Positions 1 through 11,050 of a stretch of 64,000 nucleotides of DNA are shown in pieces. The position numbers were made by a program, and so were the translations under genes. Under the pieces are notes generated by a model. That model was not told the DNA's origin. It saw only the letters and a list, made by a program, of their open reading frames with translations, and made no database searches. Source of the DNA: Macrocystis pyrifera (Eukaryota; Sar; Phaeophyceae; Laminariales; Laminariaceae); NCBI GenBank assembly GCA_031763025.1, contig JASSKH010000025.1:1612001-1676000 (forward strand), read 5' to 3'. Within the stretch, counting starts at the first letter, position 1, and each line of letters opens with the position of its first letter.

Positions 1-984
1 GATATTAGAAATTGTTTTGGGTCAACGTACCCGTCATCGCTTGCGTCCTGCTGTACCATACAATAGCAGCACATCTCAAGTACATGTTATATCGCGAGAG
101 TGACGAGTTGGGGCCTTCTGCTCTCTCTCTGGTTGACACGTGTCTTCGTCGAATCTCTAGAACCACTATTTGTTGGCATTCGCGTGTGGGTCCACTACTA
201 GTAAGGCTCAGGTGAAAGGGGTGTTTGCAAAAAACCTGGTTGGAACCAATTCGGTTTGTTTTTTCGCGGTATGTTTCTCATGTAAGAATGAACCCATCCC
301 ATGGAATTTTCATGAGAGTTAACCCAACCGAATAAAAAATAGGCTAGAAGTGGCAGTTCGGCCACCTTCTGATTATTCGTGGGATGGGTCAATTAACTCT
401 TGGGAAGGTTCCAAAGGCTGAGTGAGGTCCTTTGTATATAGCGAACAGACTACAAGAAACCAGCCAAATGGGTTCCAACCAAATTCTTCGCACAGCCCCC
501 AGATATACCAACGAGGCAAGGTGGAACAAAAAGACGACCCCCAAAGGATTGGTTCCAGAGTTTCCGCAATGATGTGGAAAGAACGAGAGGGAGGCCCCAT
601 TTCGTGCCCCCCCCCCGTGAGCAAAATGAATTTGTAAAAAACACTACTACACACTCCTAGCAACGGAGAGAGAGAGGATGAACTGTTATCCGCTCCCCGA
701 GGACGCTGAGCGAACAACCCAGGTGGAATAGCGGACGCCACCCCGGCAGAATCCCTCTCACACTGGCATACTGGGGAGCGGAATAGGTGGGGGCCGGCCC
801 TCGTGTTGGCCTCGAGTGCCAAGATAGGGCTGGTAAGTACTGTTTTTAGCACACGAACTTCCTGGGGCTTCTCACTTGAGGAGCTACAACAAACGATTCG
901 GAAACAGACCGAAAAGTGCCTGATACTGTCCTCTCGCTCTCCGGGGCATTAAAAAAAAAAAAGACTATATGTACTCAGTGCATT
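1..984. other. Intergenic, no gene recognised
   Basis: I see no reading frame with consistent coding character here. There is a C-run near 608 and a short A-run near 950. The open frames at 373-852 are short and overlap on both strands with no recognisable product. Confidence 0.4.
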
Positions 985-1285
985 CCATGGGCTTGGCATC
1001 TGACGGATGAAGCCTAACAACTTGCTATGCTAACAATGAACAGCGGATATGAGGATACTGGGCAGTAGCTCCTCAACCATGGGCGACTGTAGCAGGTACC
1101 TGATTAATAGTGTTTAATGATGCATAAAATTAAGCATCGGATCCGGTGATATTAGGCAGTAGCTCCCCGGCTATGAGCTGCTATTAATACCGTAGGTACC
1201 TGACGGATAATGCTTCTCATGCATAAAATGAAGCGTCGGATCCGACGACACTAGGCGGTACCTCCTCCGTTCAGGAGCTTCGTCA
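985..1285. repeat. Diverged tandem repeat, unit about 118 bases
   Basis: About two and a half copies of a unit containing GGCAGTAGCTCC, GGTACCTGA, a GATGCATAAAAT core and GCATCGGATCCG are seen (cores near 1120 and 1218, with a worn first copy before them). The copies differ by scattered substitutions. No protein is suggested. Confidence 0.65.
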
Positions 1286-2289
1286 GGAATAAATACTATG
1301 GAGGCTGAAAAGTGAAACCACTACGTGTAGTGTAGCATTTGCTCCGACGTGATACACAATACACGTAGTGACACACGAAGGGGAAAACATAACAAGAACG
1401 GGTCGCTTTGAAGCAGATAATATGGCCCACCTGTTGGAAAATGCCGTCGGCCAAGATCAAGGAAGAGCACGGCATGGGCACCTGACAGATTTCCGAGATG
1501 GCGAAAAGGTCTAGGCAATCGCCAGGTGTTGCTTGCTGCGCGCCAGCCACCATGTCCCTTGGAGGTGTATCGCCCAAGAACAAGGACGTTTATCAGGGGA
1601 CGGATCACGTCGGCCGCATCAAAGAAGCTCAGTCCTGCTTTCCGCTCATGTATCCACGCTGTGTACCACGCACAGAACGAAAACAGAATAGTATGTACTT
1701 TACACTTGAAATATTTCCCGGCGCTATCGATAAGGCCCCATATCAATAGCATGCATCGATTACTCTCTGTTGGTTGAAAATACATCGGAGTGCACCCGAC
1801 GAGACCGATCGACAGGGTAGAGGCTGGCGGGAGCAAAGGCTATCCCCATGCTCGAATCTTGCATGTGTGCGTGTATCTTTAGCCAGCCAACATGTCAGCT
1901 TTTCTTTTACACTCTTTGAATAAACCCATCCGACAGATGGCGTTGCGATTCATCTCACAGCCACCGCAAACAATTTCTTGAGAGTTTTCCAGATAGTTTG
2001 TTGTGCTGGTCCTTGGCCAACAAGAGCTATTATTAACAATTAGCCTCTGACTCTCCGAGCACTTTTAAGAACTACCGACATTTTATGCCCAGCCAGAGTT
2101 AAAAGGTACCAGGTACTGAGCTTTGCTGTGTGGGAATCAGACAGTCGTGTTTAGAATCCCCCGGGATATGCTTGACAAATTACGGTCGATTCTGCGTGAA
2201 ATGAGGTCCTGGAGGAGGGAAGATCACATTAGCAAAACATTGGAACGAATCGCCGGGAAATGTACTACTGTTAGCATGGTTAAGCCCTA
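1286..2289. other. No confident gene
   Basis: Open frames on both strands overlap around 1300-1840. A short stretch on the plus strand near 1441-1485 has high GC at third positions, but it ends at a TGA with no recognisable domain. Nothing else stands out. Confidence 0.35.
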
Positions 2290-2700
2290 GTGCCTAAGGC
2301 ACGCCATAGGCGGGATAGGGCACGTGGCCCAAAGGGCGTCGCAGGCAAAAAACCAATGGTGTATTCAGGCAGTACTGACCTTACATGTATAGGGCAAATA
2401 AACGCCTTAAAACATCCCTTCCGCCTTTCTCTGCCTACAGTACGGTTTATGCTTCAACATAATATGCGTTCGTGTAGGCACCATGTATGTGGCAGTCTAA
2501 GGCAATTTGCAAGACATTTGCTTTGATCCAAATAAGGCATGTAAGGCATGAAAATAACCGCAAGAACAAAATGCCTTACATCGTGTCTTTAACGCAGTCA
2601 CACATTAAGTGGCCCCTAACCCCGGTTTTAGGGATTTCGTAACTACAACGGCGTTCTTTCGGTGCACGAAACGTGCCTTACTGCCTCTTGGAGATATCGT
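2290..2700. repeat. Dispersed repeat G, copy 1
   Basis: This stretch is rich in AAGGCA/TGCCTT words. It shares a long block with 9005-9580: TTGCCTTACAT-type text, a GTGTCTTTA box, the block GTGGCCCC(T/G)AACCCCGGTTTT and ACAACGGCGTT. The shared order of blocks shows one repeat family with two copies in the window. Confidence 0.65.
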
Positions 2701-3229
2701 TAGTATTTCCGAGTAATCGCTGAGTCGCACACATTTAGTGTGTGGAATATAATGGCGACTCGTAGGAGTGTGGATTTTAGGCGGCTTGGACACACACCGT
2801 GTTATATTCTTCGGACCGGTATTGTTAATTTGTCCTGCTGTCTTCGTGAAGGGTTATCGGGTTGTTGCATGTCAAGTTTCTTTGCGGTGTTCCGCGAGTT
2901 TTCGATAATTTTCAACCGAACCACCATTTAGTGAATTTACCGTCTTGATGCACACTAAATTTGAATTAACCCTTCCCGTGTTATCGTTGTTCTCACAAGA
3001 ACTCATGGCCAATATTAACGAAATGGTGTCCGTGGTCGCAGGACAGGCTCCGATAACTCTGGAGTGGAAGGATACCTCGGGAAAAATAAAAAACAAGCAG
3101 AGGATAATACCTGGTACACATGATAACTGAAGCACATCTACACCTCAGACATAAATAAAGAGTGAGGTCCGTCCACGTGCGCATCAGATACATGCGGCAC
3201 GCTGTACAAGTCGCCGCAGAAACCGAAAA
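2701..3229. other. No gene recognised
   Basis: The stretch is AT-leaning with only short frames on both strands. I see no domain, splice-framed exon or repeat. Confidence 0.35.
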
Positions 3230-3700
3230 GACCACATACTACCTAGAAAAAATAGACAGAACGAAAAACAACTCGACGTCGAAAAATCGAAATCAAAATC
3301 GAAAAAAAATCAAAATTCAAAAAAGGGAAAAGAGAGAAAAAGTTCCTTCCAAGCAAGAAAGCAAGACAGCACACAAGAGAATGCGCAGATTTTCGCAGAT
3401 TGCAGGCTTACAAGCTACGCGAGGGGTGATCAGAGATATGAACCAGAAAACAAGCATACTTACTCCGCTGCTACTAAAAACACCAGGGAAGCGAAAAAGA
3501 AAGTGGTATGAAAAAAAAACGAAAAGGAAGACGACGAAGCAAAGCTGAAAGAAAAGGGAGCAAAAAGCAAAAAGGAAGATATAGACAGAGACACAAAGAG
3601 AGGCAAACGGGAAAAAAGGAAAGAGCAAAACAAGAAAAGAAAAGGAAAAAAGGGACGAAAAGGGCGGGGGGGAAAGATGATACGAAAGACAGGCACTGGT
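3230..3700. repeat. Purine-rich tract (A and G on plus strand)
   Basis: The plus strand is almost entirely purine for about 450 bases, giving lysine/glutamate-rich frames on one strand and phenylalanine/serine/leucine-rich frames on the other. This is low-complexity DNA rather than a gene. Such mirror-type purine tracts can in principle form triplex DNA. Confidence 0.6.
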
Positions 3701-3914
3701 GCATACAGAAACGCAAAGTTGCCCGGGTGGCACCATGCTAGTTACTTGTGTCCCAAAGAAAGGAGTGCATCATTACGATGATGGCCATACCCTAGCGTCA
3801 TCTGTTGAGCAGACCGCCTACCACCCCCCCCCCCCACTCTTCCCCACTCCCCCCCCTCTTCCCTGCCATTCTGCGCGCGTTCATTAACGTCATCGGTTGC
3901 AGTCGCGGCTGCAG

Positions 3915-4468
3915 TCATCCTGTGCCGTTCTGCCGATGCCTCCTTCTCATCCTTTTATGCCATTTTCGCATGAAGACCTCCGCCCCTTCCTCGACCCGTC
4001 GGAACCATCTGCCGGCTTTCTGTGCTGCCTCGCGCCACCCTTGGAGCTTGATGCCAAACTCCTTGAGGTCCTCCTCAAGGTAACTCATCCAGTCCCACTC
4101 CCGTCCTCCGCGGTAGTCTTTACCCCCGATCATCTCCCCAAACTGCAACTTCTTCAGTAGACGCTCCTTTCCCGTACGTGTCACAAAGCCCGCAAACAAT
4201 AGCCTACGCCTGCGTACCGTCGTCTCAACGCTCTCGGAGTTTGTCCTGAGAAGCCTGCTGGCATAGGATAGGATGAGGTCTTCGTGCTTTCGTTTTCGCC
4301 AGCCGATGCATCGGAAGAGCATCTTCTGTGGACCTCCCGTAGCCTGCCGTAATCAGTTTTTCTCGGGCTCCAAGTAACGCATCCGTAGAGCAACGTTTCG
4401 ATCACCTCGGCTCTCAGCATCCGCACCTTCAGGGGTAGGTGCACACCCGGGCGGTCATAGATGTCCAT
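3915..4468 (-). pseudogene. C-terminal part of LINE ORF2, two frames
   Basis: Two overlapping minus-strand frames (4181-4468, then 3915-4322) give one continuous stretch if a one-base frame change near 4315 is allowed. It includes VIETLLYGCVTWSP, a motif common after the thumb of LINE reverse transcriptases, then GWRKRKHEDLI and a Trp/Arg-rich tail. It is a broken remnant of the element at 3915-6180. Confidence 0.65.
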
Positions 4469-4528
4469 CTTATTCCGCCCGTAAGCACCCCCATACCCTC
4501 TGGAGTCGACTCGTTACCTCGACACTTC

Positions 4529-5059
4529 TCACCTTACCCATCGTTCCTGGATGAGGCCGATATCCCGCGGTAATCTACCTTCCTCGTCCCTGATGTACTG
4601 CGAATTGAATGTCCTCTTCCCTTCCACATTCATCCCCTTAAGGTGCTTGTAGAGCTCAAACTGATCGCCTTGTTGGATACGATTTTCGAGTTGGCAGATG
4701 TATGCTTCGAATAACTTCTGCACTCCGTCCGTGCTCGCACGTTTGAGCTGTCTCGTGGCGCCCTTCAAAGCTTTCCTTAGACTTTTGGCGTTCGGGTTAG
4801 CACGTAGTTGCGTCCTCACATCTTCCATCTCCTGCCATCGCGAGTGCATCTCTGTTTTTACCTCTTCGGGCGTACACCAACCCAGCGGCCCTTGCTTGCG
4901 ACTGGGATGACGCGATAGTTTCGCAGCAGTCGACGCCACGGTCTCCACTATTTGAGCAGTTGCCTTATCCTGGACACTACCAATTGTACGAGGCGGCGGG
5001 GGGATGCTTTTGGTTATCTCCCTTTTGAGGTCCGCTCGCAGACCGAGGTCTGCCATCAA
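4529..5059 (-). pseudogene. Linker region of LINE ORF2
   Basis: This 176-residue open frame is rich in Lys/Arg/Glu and predicted helix. It ends at GLIQERWVR, which in LINE proteins lies just before the reverse transcriptase fingers. Here the palm does not follow; the sequence jumps to the C-terminal segment. The piece is recognised mainly by its position between the endonuclease and C-terminal fragments. Confidence 0.55.
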
Positions 5060-5196
5060 CTGTTACTGATCAATAGCTCGCTTCCCCTTACCTTCGTTAA
5101 CCCTACGATTCGGCGCAAACCGGCCCAAGAGGCGAATATTGCAGACCACGAGGTTGTGGTCAGATTCATGCCGATCCTCTGGGGGTTTCCGTACTG

Positions 5197-6167
5197 TCAT
5201 GTTGCGGACCAGGCGTCGATCAACTCTTTCAAGTAAGGATGTAGCCTAGCCTTCACTGACCCTTCCCAGAGTTTGGACGTTGGAGATTGGAAAATATACG
5301 ACACCCCGCGAAAAGGTGCAAAGAACGTACTGAGGAGCGCAAGCCTGTTGTCAGCCGCGTGGAGGAGTAATCTCTCTACGTTGCTGTTCAATTCATCACG
5401 CCCATATGTACCCATCACTTTACTGCCGGCACATCCGCTCTCTCGCTTGCCCGTGCGAGCATTCGCATCCATGAGCACAAGCAGGTGATCCCCACTGGGG
5501 ACCCCCGAGACGACGTTGTTTAGTTCCTTCCAAAAGTGATCTTTCTCGCGAACGGGTGCATCCAGTGTAGACGCATAGCAGACAACGAAAGGAACGTCTT
5601 TAGATTTGCCCTCGAGTTGAATGCGAATTTCATCAGTCTGGCACTAACGCACTCCACAACGAGACCATCCTTGCCCACCCCTGCCGCAATAGACTCTCTG
5701 ACAGCTTGTCCTACACCAGGGTTGTCCTTCCTCTCATATTTGCTGCCGTCTGCCCCAGAGCAAACAATCGTGTATCCAACTGCTGTGAACGTGTTATGCC
5801 CGTATCGCCTAGTCTCTTGGAGACCTACGACATCGCATCCTAGTTCCTGGCATACCTTCATGTTGACCTCGCTGTGGCCGATACCGATCTTGAGGTTGAA
5901 GGCGAGTGTGCGAACATTCAATGTACCCACGACGAGTTCCCTAGCTCTGAACCCAGCCCTAGCATCTGAGCGTAGCTTTCGAGCTTCTTTGCGACCTTTC
6001 CGACCTTGCCTCCGCTTCTTGTGTGTGCTGTGTATTTTTTCTCCTCTACCCTCTGATTTTCCCAGGCCGTGGGTTTTCTTCCGTTGCCTGCTTTTACCCG
6101 GCCCGGTTCGTGCCGAGGTTCCGACATGTTGGGGGCAGCAATCCCAACACGCCTCGACGCCCATCAT
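5197..6167 (-). pseudogene. Endonuclease domain of LINE ORF2, frameshifted
   Basis: The first part (5520-6167) starts with a very basic leader and then shows GTLNVRTL and GCDVVGLQETRR, the opening metal-binding strands of an APE-type endonuclease. The reading continues in another frame (5197-5519): a DAPVREKDHFW stretch is followed by the central LMDANARTG motif that matches the D-x-N catalytic strand. In the family this domain nicks target DNA to prime reverse transcription. The frame break makes it a relic. It belongs to the element at 3915-6180. Confidence 0.7.
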
Positions 6168-6180
6168 CTCCTAGATGACG

Positions 6181-7292
6181 CCGAATGGGGTGCTTACTCA
6201 CACGTGGGTCTTAGCCTCTCTTCTCCGTTCGCTACGAGTTCCACGCTTTCCGCGACGGTGATACGACACGGATACTGCAGGCAATACTGCCGCGTGGAAA
6301 AAATTCGCGGGGAAAAATTCCGCCATGTCGCTGGCCATCACCGCCGGCTTGACCATGCTCGAACGCTAGTTAGACGCAGAAGCAAGGTCAACGCCGCGCT
6401 CCACCGGGACCTCTAGCATATGTTGGGCAAGCCGCAGGCCGGAGCTCCACATGACGCTATCAGCTATCAGCCACTGTCATCGCTGCCCAGGTATTGAACT
6501 CGAATCAAAAGCGGGCGGCATTGGCCGCAGAACCTTGAATATGTGCATACTGGTATCAAATGGGTGCCGGTGTCGTCTGTTCGTGTGCACGGCAATAAAA
6601 AAAAAGCAAAAGCCAAAATCGGATACATACACCTGTTGTTCCATTTGGGCCAAAAACATTTTCATACTGAAACCAAGTAAAACGCACACACACGCCACGA
6701 GTGGTGTTTCTGGTCATGAGAAATCACAAACATTTTTTTCTGGCGCCTGAACATCGAGCCTGTGGCCTCAAAAAAAAAATGAAATGCTTTATTTCTCTAG
6801 GAACCACGGGCTCCACTTGGACCTGCAGAGGGTCACCATGCTTCGTTAGTTTCGCCACGGCCGGCGCGCCAAGAGCATTTGTAGTGCCCCCCTCCTCTCG
6901 TTTTGCCAGCTTTGAAGCCTCCTGACCATCCTCCTCGCGGAACCGCCTGCTCGGCGCGAAGTTATATGCCTAACCAAACCTGAGGCCGCTTCCGCGCGGG
7001 GTGAGGCAGACGGACTACCGTCTGAGTCCACGATGCTGTACAACAACAGAGTATGTACAAATCATAACAACTGGAGCACATTGCACACCCCAGAGCAGAA
7101 AAAATGACGTATGTGCGATGAATGTATATTATTCTTATTATTATTATTATGCTTGAGATCCGACAATCAATGTGCAGCGTGCGCTTGAACGTTCATCACT
7201 CAAAACATTCCTGGACGAACAAAATACTGCTGTAGTAGACATGTGCGCACTGTACGTACATATTATAGACATACATATGATTTTATTTTATT
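6181..7292. other. No gene recognised
   Basis: A-runs near 6599 and 6770 and an ATT/TTA run near 7130-7150 are present. Several short frames overlap on both strands, without a domain or repeat partner that I can see. Confidence 0.35.
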
Positions 7293-7690
7293 TTTTTATA
7301 AATTTTGAAATACGTCAGCTGTGAGTTCGACTGATTAAATAGTTGATACTCAACTTTGCAAGCTGCGTAATACGCCTCGTCTATATTCCATTTTTACCTA
7401 ATTTTACAGTGAAGTGATTGTAAAATTAGGTCAGCTGTGAGTTCGACTGATTAAATAGTTGATACTCAACTTTGCAAGCTGCGTAATACGCCTCGTCTAT
7501 ATTCCATTTTTACCGAATTTTACAGTGAAGTGATTGTAAAATTAGGTAAAAATGGAATATAGACGAGATTGTAAAATCAGGTAAAAATGGAATATAGACG
7601 AGGCGTATTACGCAGCTTGCAAAGTTGAGTATCAACTATTTAATCAGTCGAACTCACAGCTGACGTATTTCAAAAATTATTTTTAAAAAA
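7293..7690. mobile_element. Long palindromic element (MITE-like) with internal duplication
   Basis: The left end reads AATTTTGAAATACGTCAGCT and the right end is its inverse, CAGCTGACGTATTTCAAAAA. The arms of about 100 bases (from GTGAGTTCGACTGATTAAAT through CGCCTCGTCTATATTCC) are nearly perfect inverted copies. The left arm is present twice in tandem (about 7308-7400 and 7432-7515). The inverted arm at 7576-7672 is preceded by a short extra inverted piece at 7537-7570. It would fold as one large hairpin. No coding capacity is seen. Confidence 0.8.
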
Positions 7691-8224
7691 AATTATTGTA
7701 ATAAACCGAGCGCGCGTATTCTAGATGTGATTCCTTGTCAAAGATATAGGCCAGCGGCTCCCCTGGATGCTGCCCGGGTCAACAGGACAATTTTAACTAA
7801 TCATTCTGCGCACTGATACTATATAACCCGAAATAGGGATATTGATACGATGTTGCAACATGTTGAAACCTTTGCATTTTTTGTAACCGAGGGACCGGAA
7901 ACAGCATACGACCGCACAAGAAAAACAGTGTACGTATGGCCTCCTCTCTGAGTGGCTGAAAATCAGGCAAAAAGAGTTGAATGCTAATAATATTATTTTA
8001 GACAAAGTACGTAGACAATCCAGATGTACCTGGCCAGTTTCAAGCCAAAAAACAGGTGCGATGTGAGCGATGCTTGCGAATGACAGGGCTCCTGGCGTGT
8101 GATTTGTACTTGCTTTTATTAATAGTGTGTGACTGGATTTGGCACAAAAGCCACCAGGTATACCTGGTACATGATTTAGCCAAAAGTGCATCATAAAAAA
8201 AAAATGGCATGCGGAAAAATATTG
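7691..8224. other. No gene recognised; 3' side of tRNA-Lys
   Basis: The stretch holds only short frames. A T-run needed for RNA polymerase III termination of the minus-strand tRNA is expected just below 8225. The plus-strand A-run at 8197-8205 (nine T on the minus strand) is the best candidate. Confidence 0.4.
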
Positions 8225-8297
8225 CACCGAAGGAGGGGCTCGAACCCTCGACCACAAGATTAAGAGTCTTGCGCTCTACCGACTGAGCTACTCCGGC
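8225..8297 (-). tRNA. tRNA-Lys (anticodon CTT)
   Basis: The minus strand folds as a standard 73-base tRNA. The acceptor stem GCCGGAG pairs with CTTCGGT with two G-U pairs. The D arm has GCTCAGTCGGTAGAGC, and the anticodon stem CAAGA/TCTTG encloses the loop CTCTTAA with anticodon CTT. The T arm is GAGGG-TTCGAGC-CCCTC. The internal promoter blocks (A box TAGCTCAGTCGG, B box GGTTCGAGCCC) are intact. There is no intron, and CCA is not encoded. It decodes AAG as lysine and looks functional. Confidence 0.96.
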
Positions 8298-8429
8298 TGC
8301 TTGTCATAGTCGTCTATGTTCTTTCATACAACAGTAAACAGACAGACGTATACATCTAACCCGCAAGCAATATAATAAGCCTCGTCCGTGAAAACCCGAC
8401 GTGCTTCGTCACGATATTTTGTGCAGGGA
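8298..8429. other. 5' flank of tRNA-Lys
   Basis: Short stretch upstream of the minus-strand tRNA gene. I see no gene in it. Confidence 0.3.
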
Positions 8430-8960
8430 TGCGAGGTTCTACGTTCATCAGGGTTGGTTGTGAACCGAAACCGAAAGCCGGTTTTCTCGTTTTTTTCCAC
8501 GAAGACATTTTTTTTTTTTTTTTTTCGGTTTATTTGCAGAAAACCGACCGAAACCGACCGGCATGTTCAATGTACCTGGTGTTGTTTTTTTCTCGGGTTT
8601 TTTCTCGGTTTCTCTTTGATTTCGAAAAAAAAAAACGACCGAAGAGGCGTTCTACGATAGACGGTCACCCTAATTTTTCTTAGGCTCTTCACTTAAGGAG
8701 CTCGATACCTCACCCGAAAACTGACTTCAGCAAAAATCAAATTGCATCCCGACGAATATTCCCACGGCCTGAGCATACCGAAACGTCTCATTTCGAAACA
8801 AGATTGACATTCCGACGATTTTAGGTTGAGGAACCCCGTGATTCAAAAAACATTTTGGCGGAAAAGTGCCACCTGCCTCTATCGTAGAATGTGTCCGAAC
8901 CCGACCGACTTTTCGGTGAAAACCCGACCGAGCTACTTTTCGTTTTGGGTTCACAGCCGT
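8430..8960. repeat. Dispersed repeat F, copy 1 (GAACCGAAACCGAAA)
   Basis: The stretch is built of ACCGAAA/TTTCGGT words with long T-runs (8508-8525). It starts with GTTGTGAACCGAAACCGAAA and ends in the reverse sense (TTTTCGTTTTGGGTTCACAG), so it is partly an inverted repeat. A shorter relative is at 26590-26775 with the same ends. Confidence 0.6.
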
Positions 8961-9003
8961 GATGGTCGTACGACTACGGCCATGCATGATATAAGTACAC
9001 TGG
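8955..9003. repeat. Fragment of dispersed repeat C
   Basis: About 40 bases containing CGTACGACTACGGCCATGCA match the ends of the repeat C copies at 36838-37176, 43805-44047 and 49745-49935. Confidence 0.5.
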
Positions 9004-9004
9004 A

Positions 9005-9580
9005 TTACAGTATGACATGACTTCAAGGCATTTGCCTCTAGTGCCTTTTATTCTGTATATATATAGACCAGTATGCCTTAGATGCCTTGTTTTGATAATC
9101 AGGCAAATGAAAGTCTTGATGAAGTGCCTGACTATCTTTCTCTATCTAGAATGCGGTCTGACTTCGAAATAGCATGCGTTCGTGTAGACACCATATGGCA
9201 TTTTTTTATCTGAGGCGTTTCTTAAGACATCTAACACGCGTTTGTGCAGGCACCACATGGCATTTTTTTAATCTAAGGCATTTCTTAATACATCTAACGT
9301 GATCCTGATAAGGCATTCAACGCGCGAAAAGAAACTCGGGGCAAATATTGCCTTACATTCACATCGTACGACGTGTCTTTATTGACTCCCACCACCTTCA
9401 CCTTAGGTGGCCCCGAACCCCGGTTTTGGGGACTTCGTATCTATAACGGCGTTGTTTGAGCGCACAAAGGGTGCCTCACTGCCCTTTTTCAGGCACAATT
9501 ACGTTTCTTACGCAAGTAAGGCACGTAAGGCACTGGTAGGGCTTAGGCATGTGATAAGAAATAGGCCAAACGGCAGAGCC
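9005..9580. repeat. Dispersed repeat G, copy 2
   Basis: Same family as 2290-2700: AAGGCA/TGCCTT words, then GTGTCTTTATTG, GTGGCCCCGAACCCCGGTTT and ATAACGGCGTTGTTTGAGCG. It also has an internal tandem pair of about 70 bases (9165-9300, units starting at GCGT(T)CGTGTAGACACCATATGGCA-type text). Confidence 0.65.
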
Positions 9581-10718
9581 TGTTGTCATGATCAGCGCAA
9601 GCCTGTGCTACCACCTGCCAAGAGTGTATCAACTAGATACCCGAGTAGCATGGCCGTCGCAAAGCGCCCGGTATCTCTCTAGGGACAGTCAATTGATTGG
9701 GAACAAGTACTTATACAGTAGTTGACTATCAATACTACTGCGTCGTACATGTATAAGTAACACCTGGTATTGATATGTTTTCAGGTGTAAGGACGTTGCA
9801 TATTTTGTTTTCATGATTTTGGTTTCGGCAGAGTACGGGGTTGAGTGTATTCTCACGGACAGCCTTGTCAAGCCGCTGGTGGTGGCAGCAGGTTTCCGAT
9901 CTTGCTAGATTTTTCAACACACATGACCCGTATTGCGTTTTTTCGGTCGCCGTATGTACGAGAACGCGTCGGAAAGTAAATATACCTGGTATATCGACAA
10001 GCGTACAGGAATGCTGAACGGAATCCTTTGCGCGATGAAACGGAAAGGAAGTACAGAGAGGAGGGAGGGGAGCGGGATGAACGACAACAGCTTGTTACTA
10101 CGAGGCTTGTCCGGGAGGTAGCTGTGGGAGTAAAACCTTCTACAAGCCAAGCCAAAAAAAGCAAAACACGCAATACTCGATTGAACCAAAAAACGAGATG
10201 ACAAGCTGCAACATGCACTCGGCTGGAAATCGTAAATTGGCACCCGTCGCGGTGTACTCAACCAGTATTATTAGTACTTTTTTGTTATTGTTATTATTAT
10301 TGATCATTTTGCCTTCCGCAATGTGTGGGGCATTTTGCCTTCAGAATGACATAGTTCGTCGATATCACCAATCAATACCAGCCAAAATGTGTGTCCTCCG
10401 ACCATGTGCAGCGTGTGTACGTTTATCATCCTATTGTAAAAGGTCGTGTTTCTCCTCTCCCGTGCAGCCCCACGTCGCGTCTAATCAAAGAGACGAATCA
10501 ATGATACCTGGGTGATATGCCCTTTCTTGCCCCTTAATTTCCTTGTTATTCTCTTGCTTGTTGCTCGCTTGTCGCTGCTCCTTGTTACGTGCTGCTGCGC
10601 TTGCCGTTCGTTGCTTTATCGTGCCGATCATGATTTTTTTTTTACTAAAACCAACTGAATACGGACGGACAACCACACCAACAACAATAATCATGGACAC
10701 AACAACGACACCGACCAG
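9581..10718. other. No confident gene; possible upstream part of the 10.7 kb gene
   Basis: Short frames only. A hydrophobic leucine-rich frame at 10198-10515 is encoded by TTATTGTTATTA-type repeats and is not trusted. If the membrane exon at 10719 is real, its earlier exons should lie here, but I could not place them. Confidence 0.3.
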
Positions 10719-10852
10719 GAGTGGGAACGATCATCGCCGGATTTCTCGCGTGCGACTTAAAAACCGTCGTCATCGGCGCCCTTCAGCTAGTCACCGCCCC
10801 GTTCCTCGTGGGATGGATCTGGTCCATCTTGTGGGGGTGGGAGCTGGTGCAG
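10719..10852 (+). CDS. Candidate internal exon, TM2-like membrane protein
   Basis: The exon is bounded by a plausible acceptor (CCGACCAG) and a donor (GTGCAG then GTGGCG). It translates to about 44 residues with two hydrophobic segments: one around GTIIAGFLAC and one around GALQLVTAPFLVGWIWSILW. About 80% of codons end in G or C, as in the confident genes of this window. The pattern of a Gly-Ala-Leu-Gln-Leu-Val-Thr turn followed by Gly-Trp-Ile-Trp-x-Ile resembles the second half of TM2-domain proteins, small two-helix membrane proteins of poorly known role. The DRF-type turn motif is absent, so the family link is weak. The same frame continues to a TGA at about 10880 and beyond it (10890-10965) still reads like coding sequence. 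Confidence 0.4.
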
Positions 10853-10887
10853 GTGGCGGGTAGCAGATCCATACTCTGAAAAAAAAA

Positions 10888-10965
10888 GAACGGACGAGTG
10901 GTCACTGATGCGGAAGATGCTTTCACCGGTGCCGGCAAGATGCGGCTGTTCAAGAACTCTCCAGG
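10888..10965 (+). pseudogene. Coding-like stretch after an in-frame TGA
   Basis: In the same frame as the exon at 10719-10852, after a TGA and a run of nine A, the sequence reads NGRVVTDAEDAFTGAGKMRL and on to FKNSP. It then enters a G-rich low-complexity tract. It could be a continuation of that gene broken by a stop, a separate exon, or chance. The A-run makes the frame sensitive to sequencing error. Confidence 0.3.
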
Positions 10966-11050
10966 GGGGGCAGGGGGGGTGGGCGGAGGTGGGGGAGCGA
11001 AAGGGGTTGGGAGTTGGGGGAGGCGTGCAGCCTTCTGAAGGGGGGAAGAC
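10966..11050. repeat. G-rich tract with G-quadruplex potential
   Basis: Several G-runs of three to seven (GGGGGGGCAGGGGGGG, GTGGGGGAG, TTGGGGGAGG) lie on the plus strand within 80 bases. The runs meet the usual pattern for G-quadruplex formation. Confidence 0.6.

Larger units (their letters stand above)
3915..6180 (-). mobile_element. Non-LTR (LINE-type) retrotransposon, internally deleted and frameshifted
   Basis: On the minus strand the pieces run in the order of a LINE ORF2. First comes an endonuclease of the exonuclease-endonuclease-phosphatase fold (about 5197-5950, with GTLNVRTL, DVVGLQETRR and a later LMDANARTG motif). Next is a basic linker (4529-5059). Last is the region that normally lies beyond the reverse transcriptase palm (3915-4468, with VIETLLYGCVTWSP and GWRKRKHEDLI). 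The palm itself, including the catalytic YxDD motif, is missing: only about 60 bases separate the linker from the C-terminal part. Frames also change at about 4310-4322 and about 5480-5520. The copy therefore cannot encode a working reverse transcriptase. Confidence 0.8.

Noticed and set aside
3162..3741. Lys/Arg-rich plus-strand and Phe/Ser/Leu-rich minus-strand open frames
   Set aside because: Both come from the purine-rich tract; no domain and no coding-type codon pattern.
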